Shown here: piece after piece, positions 55,565 to 64,000 of the stretch
How positions within the stretch are numbered: the stretch's first letter is position 1
Layout: every line of letters starts with the position of its first letter
Assembly: GCF_026914265.1 (NCBI RefSeq)
Contig: NC_069130.1
Location: 682,001 to 746,000 of the forward strand
Direction of reading: 5' to 3'
Source: Mya arenaria
Lineage: Eukaryota; Mollusca; Bivalvia; Myida; Myidae
DNA length: 64,000 bases
The notes under the pieces: model-generated
Database searches by the model: none
Told to the model about the DNA's origin: nothing
What the model saw: only the letters and a program-made list of their open reading frames with translations
Made by a program: the position numbers and the translations under genes

Positions 55565-56930
55565 CAAACATGTCTGTCTTTTAGTGTTTATATATCAATA
55601 ACATCATGGTGTTCAAAAGTTTCTGTAAAGCTGTTGTAGACGTTAAAACGGTTTAAAATTCTAGCTGATTTCACAGAATAGGTTAACTTTTGGTAACCCG
55701 AATGTAACGCCCTTCAGATTAACTAATTTTCGTTTTGGTGTACGTTAATGTCGTTCTTATGTTCAATGTACAAATGGATTGCTTCGGGTAACTGCTTCAA
55801 TTTTCGTACTAATGGGTTGATAATACAAAGTTTCTTGGATACTATTTATAAAATGTTTGGAGTCAAACTAGAGTAAATAATTAACCTTTGAAAAATAATA
55901 TTTGATGATTCTTTCTCCAAAAGCCGTGACATTCTACGCCATTGGCGATCAAAACCGCACCCTAAGGAGTCCCGTCTGTATCCGGGTAGCAAAGGGGGTA
56001 GTAAAAAAATGAAAATTAAACAAAATAGCAAATATACAATCTCCGAAAAAAATAAAGTTGACAGAAATTTGGTCACCCGTGCAAATTTGATTTTCAATTT
56101 TTTTTTTACACTTTTGAAATTAAATACGATCTTTTTTGTTTAAATCAACTAATATGATTATTTCCCGATTGTAACATAGAAATTTCAATAAGTCATGAAC
56201 TAGGCAACCGATGAAACGTATTTTTACTAGAAGATATATTTTTATTTCAGTTATATGTTTTTGATCGACACAGAAACATTCCGCATGAAGTTTGTCATCT
56301 TTTTGTCTTGCTGATCTTCTACAATACGTTTAGAAATATCAAATATTTTAAATCGTCAGTACATTGAATTGTGAATAATTTCAGGTTCTCTTATAAATTA
56401 AACCTGAAAAATTGCCAAAGCAGAACGATCAACATAATGAAGATGACCGGACATTTGAAAAATATATGCAACTTAATATGAATAATGAAAAGAACCAGGT
56501 GGTAAAGGTATGCACATCAGGGTCCATGTGTTGTGATGTAGGATAGCTGTATTTATTTCTAATGGGGTTATTGTTTGTTGAAGAGACAGCAGAGTGGAGG
56601 AAATATTTTAAGATACAATGGAGTCCGGACGCATTACCAAACCATTTAAAAAGAATATCGCGTTGTTCTTTCACGTGCGCGGTAAATTAATTAATACACA
56701 ATGAGAAATATTAGCATCATCAAAGCCAAGATCAACTTTCAAACAATTAAGGGTTAAGTAAAAATAACATATAAACTGAAACAAATGATTTCAAGTATTC
56801 AGCAACTAGATATATAAACATCACATGCACACAAATAAATCAGGCCGGGATAACAGTGCGAGCCTTTTATAGTTTTTCTACATTTCGAGTTTTACATTCA
56901 AAGCCCAATGCCAGGAAATCAGATGTCATG
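55565..56930. repeat. Gene C 3' flank, duplicated with gene B
   Basis: Collinear with 40770-42430. Contains a decayed foldback arm near 56075-56150 (GGTCACCCGTGCAAAT ... AAATACGATCTTTTTTG). No gene recognised. Confidence 0.75.
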
Positions 56931-56938
56931 TTCAGTAC

Positions 56939-56973
56939 ACTGGTAATATCGCTGAGAGCAACCGTACTCAGCT
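56939..56973 (-). pseudogene. 35-nt antisense fragment of lectin exon 6
   Basis: The reverse complement is identical to 18899-18933, that is the acceptor AG plus the first 33 coding bases of gene A exon 6 (AGCTGAGTACGG, TTGCTCTCAG, CGATATTACCAGT). No more of the exon follows. It differs by one base from the gene B exon. Confidence 0.85.
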
Positions 56974-57389
56974 CGAACTAAATATGGAAAACATCGTCAT
57001 TGTATAAATGCCACATTTTTTTACGAACAATACTTTTATATATAACTTCCTTTAAATCGCAGTAAAATAAGAATAATGTTACAGAATATATCAATTTTGG
57101 CATAGAAAGCTTTTATTAACAAATGTTCAGGGTACTTTGAACTAAATTCTCCGCCTTAAGTACGCTACCCTGTCACCCATCCGACATACCATCAAAAATA
57201 GACACACCCATTAGTGCAAGAGGTATTTAGGTGAACATGATTGAGTACACTATTTGTAAGAATTGGTTCAGGGAAAATATGAAGGCGTTTAAGGTACGCA
57301 GGTAGAGCGGAGTTGCAGCCCCAATAAAATTTCAATTGCAACTGACCATGCAACAAATATAACATATCATCAAGTCACATATTATTGAG

Positions 57390-58080
57390 TTCACATTGCC
57401 CCCTACCCTGTAGCTTCCACAGCCCTCTAACCTGCAGCGCACACAGCCCCCACATCCTTTAATTAACCTAGCCCTCTGAAGCTCATACAGCCTCCTACCC
57501 TGCCGCACATCGAGCACCCTTCCTTGCACTTACCATGCCCACAACCCTCAGCTTACTCAACCCGCTTCCCTGCAGCTCACACACCCCCAAATTTTGCAGC
57601 TAACAAAGCTGCCCATACCATACGATTAACACAGTTTCTTTTATCTGGCACTGCCACGTACGCAGCAGCTAACTTATTCACGTAACGTGAAGCTCACACG
57701 GCGCATCTAACCGTCAGGTCAGCTAACTCCCTTACCTGCAGCTCATCAAGCACTCTACTCTGGTGCTAACACAGCCTCCATCATACCCTTTAGCTCAACT
57801 ATTGCAGCTCATCAAGCACATTGACCTGAAGCTAGCACAGCCAACATGCTACCCTTTAGCTTAATTATTGAAGCTCAGAAAGCACACTACCCTGAAAGTA
57901 ACACAGCCCCCACGCTACCCTTTAGCTCAACTATTGCAGCTCACTAAGACCCTTTATCTTGCAGCTCAAACAGCCGCTGTACACTCAAGCTCATATAGCC
58001 TCACGCCCTTTAGCTAACACGCCTCCCATCAACAGTTTACACAACCCTCTATCATGCAGCTCACACAACACCTAATCAGC
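57390..58080. repeat. Degenerate tandem repeat rich in CAGCTCACACAGCC
   Basis: Many imperfect units around AGCTCACACAGCCC. Between about 57730 and 57960 a longer unit of roughly 76 bases (CTACCCTTTAGCTCAACTAT, then TGCAGCTCATCAAGCAC) recurs three times. The minus-strand frame 57332-57529 is in this array. Confidence 0.8.
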
Positions 58081-58249
58081 ACTCATCGTATGTAATTTGT
58101 TGGCCAGTATTACCCCAGTGGTTCACACTTTCGGTGCTCTTATTTAAGTTTTTTTACGCTAAAATAAATTTGTTTTTATAAAGTGAATAGAGTACTTAAG
58201 TATCTCATTTACCCCAATTCGTATATCATTTAAACGTAAACTTTGTTTC

Positions 58250-58580
58250 GGTAGGTTATATTTGACTCGAGTGTCTTTTTGTAGATTCGGATTTCACGAG
58301 GCGCAAGCCGATTGAAATCAAAATCTGCTAAATTCACGACAGTCGAATACGAGATTCCGAATCAAATTACTCCTTTATTAAACATTTTTGGTTAAATCAC
58401 TTAAACTACACATGTTTATTATAAATGTAATTTTTATGACGCACCATTTTGATTTATTACGTCAATTTTAAATCGCGCATTGATACGTTTATGATGTGAC
58501 GTCAACATAGTGGATTACAGCCACATTGGACTGGAGTGGAATACGGATATACTATTTTGAAATATGTTTTCTTTATACCT
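58250..58580. mobile_element. Foldback-containing dispersed repeat, copy 1
   Basis: An imperfect palindrome (TTTGACTCGAGTG near 58261 to GACAGTCGAATAC near 58350) around TTTCACGAGGCGCAAGCC, followed by a tail with TGTGACGTCAACA and GACTGGAGTGGAATACGG. A second copy is at 61985-62345 in the same orientation. Confidence 0.8.
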
Positions 58581-58589
58581 ATAGCCCCT

Positions 58590-61500
58590 ATACATATATA
58601 TAGTTACGACTTTATTCTACATTTTGTTTATATTCCACCTAGTATGTGTAGTAGAGGACACGCCAACAAAGCACACCATTTATACCGCCATTTTGTTAAT
58701 TTTCGTTCACCCTTTAACTCGTTTTAAGCGATTTCCATAATTTGTAAAAAGACATAAATATTTAAACATTGGGAATTGTATCATACACCGAGTTTTATTT
58801 AAGGGCATACATTGTCTCGTCGATAACAACAAAAAGCAATTATTGAAGGTAGACAAATACATGAATTAAACAGGGATGGAATATTTGTATCTGAAATACT
58901 ATTTTTGTTTCAAAACTTAATCCATTTATGCGGTTTGAATAACTATGACACATATTGAGCGTAAACGGAATTATATATTTATGATTTTAAAGAATAAATG
59001 AAAATTTCTGTGCTTTATATCAAAATGTCTTATGGATATCATTTTCCCCTAAATTATGCACATATACTCGACCAATAGCGCAATCTAACACTGCTACTTG
59101 AACGCTACGTTTCACCAAGCTAAAATAACGATTGTAAGACATATACTGTTGGATAAAGGTGTTCTTGCTGACCTTTGAAGAATAAAGCTGAAATTATACA
59201 ATGAAATATGTAGGAACCTACAAACACAAAATATGTGCACATATCTCCTAGGTATTGTGAACTACATGGCCAAATTCTGAACAAACTGAGTGATATATGC
59301 AAACAACTTAGGTAACCTTTTCACAAAGATAATATGTTTTATTGGACATCATAAAGGTTCCGATGCCGTCAAATACGCGGTATGCAACTCTTTAGTATAA
59401 CGCCACTACGACACGTAGCTTGGCACGGTTATTCAATGCAATTCTTCTGAATCAGACTTTAGATGTGTGCTACTCAACAAATAACAACCAGTTGCGTTTG
59501 CAGGCCGTGCAGTAACAAAAACTAAGCATAACTGTGTACAGATTGAGCAAGATGTTCTGGCAGTCTTTTTTACTTTAGAAAACTGTCTCTAGCTTACCGA
59601 ATAGTATTGTAAGAAATGACCGTGGGCCTCATCTGCAGAAATCCATTGTTCAGAGCACCAAAACGACTTCAGAGAATGCTACTTAGGCTGCAGATATGAT
59701 TATAGGATACGTTACAAGAAAGGCATGGCCATGTACATATCTGTTACACTCTTAAAGAGCATACAAGTATCTAGGTAAAGGCAGTGCAACTTAGCCGGAA
59801 ATATTTTAATAGCAAAATGCAACGCATGATAACCCGACATTAATGCAATTAACTGAATATATATTCTATTGATGGGAAAATACGCCAGAAGCTAAGCCGT
59901 ATTTCCAAATTCGGGACTACCAATGCAAGATTGTATTATATTCCATGGCAACTGTTGTATAATCCCTCGAAGGTCAGTTTTAACCAAAAACAATGCATAT
60001 ATTTGCGTACAAGGATGTATGAATCTTTCTATATTAGAATATGACATAACAAACCCTCGTCCAAAATCGGAGTCGATATTAGTTTTCGGAATCGGAGTTT
60101 ATATTGAAATAAGATACATTCAACAGTCACAGTGGACTAGTTCAGTAATTTCTTTGTCAGGCAACATCTTGTAAGAAATCGTATTCCCTAAATCGTAATG
60201 TTTGTATTTGTTTTAAATTAATTTGACTTTAAAATGAATTGATTTGACTTCAAATAAATGCAGGGATTTGTCCACACAAATTGAAAACTTACATTCAAAT
60301 TCTCTAAAACAAATATGAATGGGTCAATAACGAGAAAAATCAGTTTGTGTTCACTATCAGGGACGTTTCACAATCAAAAATATATAAATAAAAAAAACCC
60401 TGTGATAATGGATATAAATTATTTGTAGAAGTTATGTCATAGCTTTTGCTTTCATCTAACCCAATTAAAATATCATCAACCTGAAAAGAATGAAAGAAAA
60501 CTCTGACTTTACATTCTAAATTATATCCGTAAAGAAAAAAAGATTTATCTACAATATCAAGTATAATGATCAATTATATTAATGTTTTACCAAAAGTGGA
60601 ACACGTTGGGTCATTAGATTGTGACTAAGGTGACAGTACATAAACATATACATGTGCATCGATTGATATTACGATTCATTTTTATTTTGAATTTTCTCGA
60701 TGAAGTTGTACGGTCATTTAATTTATTTAATTTAAACGAAGTGACGGAAACAGGGATATGATCTGGTTCGTTAATACCTTAATACCTACACTTATATTTT
60801 ATTTTTACGCTTGTTTCCTAATGATATTTTTAAGTAAGATGGATAGGTTTTAAGTATTTGCTGATAAACATTTCTTCCAACTTTCGATTTACAGTGGGAT
60901 AAACTGTGGTTGAATACGCCCGATACATATATGAACTTAAGGTAATTTCAACCTCCGAGAATTAGGTTAGAAACAGGAGTTGAAACTTCGATGTCCATTA
61001 AAATAGTATTAAAATAAGATATTGGAATAACTATAAAAACATTTTCACAAATTTATCCTATTGAGAGAGTAACCATCAAACATAGAAATATCCGTTTTAG
61101 TTCCTAAACATACAGACACGATTATATTTATTTCTTCGTGTTTCTTGTTTGTAGATGTTTGTGTTGCTGTTCTGTGTTTCTTGCTTTGTCCCTCTGCCAT
61201 TGAACGATGTTTAATGTTTAATATTTCGACTGCTAGACTTGTGTTTGTTATTTTTCACATAAATATGGAGCAACATAATTCTTGCAAAACATAATGCGTA
61301 AATTTAGCAAGGGAAATAGAAAAAAGACACAGGGTTAAGGTCCAGGAATAAAAGTGGGTGTACAATCTAAATAACATTTTCTTGTTCTATGAAATAATGA
61401 CCAATTTTATTCTTGTAAAGTGAAGCATTGTCATAAATAAGTTGTGTGCCATTTAAACCTTTACTTGGGCTGTGATGGTTGTATCCTCTTTGCAAGGAAT

Positions 61501-61980
61501 TTGTACAATAAGGCTGCTTGAATAAGAGACAAAAACATATGAAATCATGTTAACGATTCTTGTCCACTTTGTTATGAAAACGTTTTATTGAGCCATTGTT
61601 TGTTATTTGAGGGTCGCTGAAGAGCAAAATAATAACTTCAAGTTACATCTCAATAATTGTACTAGAACTACAATGTTATAGTTTTGCTTTCAAACGTGTG
61701 TATACTGCAACAATTAATACCTTACTTAATTTTAAACAAATTGGATCGAAATGTATCAGGTGTATAAAGTAAACATCCGCAATCAAATATAGGCCATTAG
61801 CGACATATTATAGAGTAAATATATAGTATAACACAACCTTTTTCGATATTAACTACGTATTTTCTTACTGGAAAATATGTGACTATTCTAGCCTCGCTGT
61901 TGTTTACATAAAATAAATTAGTTTTCATCGTTTTGACCATGCTAGTCTGGTATATGGTCTACCGAATAAAATAGGGTTAT
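58590..61980. other. Unassigned intergenic DNA
   Basis: No recognised gene. Small frames (59120-59302, 59923-60174, 60340-60573) show no domain. Contains the dispersed-repeat fragment at 61120-61265 (GTTTCTTGTTTGTAGATG ... CCTCTGCCATTGAACG ... GACTGCTAGACTTGTG). Confidence 0.5.
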
Positions 61981-61984
61981 TAGT

Positions 61985-62345
61985 ACTGCGTTTTATCCGG
62001 GAGATTGTATTCGACTCGAGTGGATTTTTGCAGATTCGGATTTCACGAGGCGCAAGCCGGGTAAAATCAATATCTGCAAAATTCCACAAGAGTCTAATAC
62101 GACATTCCGGATCAAAACGCAGGACCAATAACCATTTTATTTATACATTACTGGTATGATCACTTAAATGCCACATGTATTCATAATAAATGTCATTTTA
62201 ACAACGCATTTCTTTGTTTTATGACGTCATTTTAACGTCGCGCAACAATACTTGTTATGACGTGACGTCACAAGAGTGGAATACGGCCGTATTGCACTGG
62301 AGTGGAATACAGACTACCGTTTTTTTGCGATATGTTTTGCGTGTG
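61985..62345. mobile_element. Foldback-containing dispersed repeat, copy 2
   Basis: Imperfect palindrome with arms from CTGCGTTTT (61986) to AAAACGCAG (62122), centre TTTCACGAGGCGCAAGCCGGG. The tail has GACGTGACGTCAC and two copies of GAGTGGAATAC. The minus frame 61925-62128 is in it. Confidence 0.82.
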
Positions 62346-62384
62346 GATTTATGATGGGTATATAATTATACATAATATAATAGG

Positions 62385-62735
62385 ATTGACCATTGGCTTG
62401 ACAAGACCAAACTATCATTCTTGTCGATGGGCTTAAGCAAAATAGTACTGAAAATAAGGAGCGTCCTTAAGTATCACACGCTACATGCTAGCCTAAATAT
62501 CTCTTAACCCATTAATACAGCGAATATCTTGATTGACACGCCAAAATAACTTACTGTGTGATGTTTGGGGCATGCTAACCAGTACTAAATTACACAAAAA
62601 ATGTAAATAACACTGTAGGATTGACCTCTAGTCTGACACGCATAAAATACTCAACTTGCCCTTTAACTTGAACCTGGCTAGCCTGGATAAGCTATAAACC
62701 CATTTATACAGAGCGTAAAAGTATTAACATTTGGC
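62385..62735. repeat. Diverged tandem duplication, unit about 240 bp
   Basis: TAGGATTGACC ... TTGACA at 62390 recurs as TAGGATTGACC ... CTGACA at 62615, and GCTAGCC ... AACCCATTAATACAG near 62480 recurs as GCTAGCC ... AACCCATTTATACAG near 62675. Confidence 0.6.
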
Positions 62736-62739
62736 CCAA

Positions 62740-64000
62740 TATTTATCGAAAAGCTAACGATAACAATAGCAGTCCAACTCGCAAAACATGCCATATATTT
62801 CAGTGTAATTTCTAAAGGAAACTTACGTTACTCTGACGTTTGTTCTAATATGTATTTCAACTAAATTCAGATAAATTTATAACCAGATTGAAATATAAAA
62901 CCTCTGCCTTAAATGTATATTATCAGAAATTTTATCCACTTAGAGGTGTTGTATATTACTGTTATGTCCCAAATCAAGATGTGAACACTTATAATAGCTA
63001 ACATATAAAGCCATAAATAATGTTTTATTTATAAAATCCCCTGGTTCTATGGGACTTATAAACACTTGCAAGAAAAACTGCACAAATCACCATCGTTTGA
63101 ATGCATTTCAAGTGCGTTTTAGTTAAAAGGCATTTAAGTATATATGTCTTGTTAAATGTAACATGGTTTCTATATTGAAATATAAAAGTTGGAACTGTCA
63201 GATAACAGGACCTCACATGTTTAAAGTGACACTCTTATTGAAAATCAATACAAACACATGTTTAACAAACCTAAATTTTGAGTGTTAAACTTTTAACTAC
63301 TTACCCAATAATGCATTTATGAAAGATATCAATAACTGATAGCACAATTGTTATCGTGTATTTAATAGCTGAACACCTAAACTAATTCAATGATTGGTGA
63401 ACGCTAAAATATTTACTGTGACCTATTATCGTCTCATAAGGTAAATTTACCGTATTTTCTGCACCTTTTATTCAAATTAGACTCGGTATCCTTAATAACA
63501 ACAATTGTTTTCGACATGTGTTTGTATTTTTTGGTATATTAAAACATTTGTATTATTTGTGATCTTTTTATTTTGGAGTAAGAGTGCAGTACGTAAAACG
63601 TCATACTTATCTCTAAACCTATCAGCAATTTCATAATTACAAACATACGCCTAATCGGAGCCAGCATTTACCTGAAATCAACGAAAAAAATGAAATAAAA
63701 ACAAATGCTGGAAACTTATAAAGTAACTTTAATTACGACTTGATACAAACATCACCTGATAGCGAATGGATAACGCTCTCTCCTTTTAAAGAGAACTCAA
63801 GCATGGAATGTGTCATAATACAGAATTGGCCATGCATATACCGATTGAACTGTAAAAACAAACAATGCACTTGTTCAACAAATGTATATTAGAACTAATC
63901 AAACAGTTTTGCCATGGTTTGAGGACAAATTATTGCGTAGTTGTGAGTGAACGGCCTGTATATTTCTTATCTGTTTATGTTACAAATTTTATCAGACATA
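62740..64000. other. Unassigned AT-rich DNA to the window end
   Basis: Nothing recognised; a 63-codon minus-strand frame (63025-63216) has no recognisable feature. Confidence 0.5.

Overview
The window is AT-rich, intron-bearing animal DNA, most likely from a bivalve mollusc. Evidence: three clustered C-type lectin genes split into small phased exons, a CR1/L2-like LINE tail, tRNA-derived SINEs, foldback elements and large minisatellites. The species assignment is inference. No bacterial-type gene, operon, rRNA or CRISPR array was seen. All recognisable genes are on the + strand.

Main content: three tandem paralogues, called here A (9658-26759), B (31382-40729) and C (46356-55528). Each can be assembled into 12 coding exons with the same intron phases (0,0,0,1,1,1,1,1,0,1,1). 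The joined exons total 1608, 1743 and 1605 nt, all multiples of three and open to a shared terminal stop, predicting 535, 580 and 534 residues. The inferred protein is a signal peptide (exons 1-2), a Cys-containing region that looks like an SH3b (SH3 type 3) domain (exons 2-4), one Thr/Ser-rich mucin-like exon (5), a first C-type lectin domain (6-7), a short linker (8), a second C-type lectin domain (9-11) and a 12-residue hydrophobic end (12) just upstream of an AATAAA signal. Such a protein would be secreted or surface-attached and could bind carbohydrate or microbes; both lectin domains lack the usual Ca2+/sugar triplets, so the ligand is open.

Layout: 1-1300 is a 41-bp minisatellite; 3415-8665 holds two copies of an unknown 1.45-kb segment separated by a SINE and a 44-50 bp minisatellite; 8740-9657 is the gene A upstream region, shared with gene B (29650-31381). 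Gene A is about 17 kb because its introns gained a CpG-rich block, a 3.5-kb 25-bp minisatellite, a LINE fragment, a 42-bp minisatellite and a long ATC array. Genes B and C are about 9 kb each. From exon 7 to about 240 bases beyond exon 11, B and C are almost identical, introns included, whereas their 5' halves are clearly diverged; this points to gene conversion or a very recent partial duplication. The 3' flanks of B and C are also related. Gene C carries a decayed extra copy of exons 5/6 in intron 4, and a 35-nt antisense copy of the exon 6 start lies downstream at 56939-56973. From 57 kb to the end I found only repeats and unassigned sequence.

Exon boundaries are read from splice motifs, phase and three-way comparison by eye; no transcript or database search was available.
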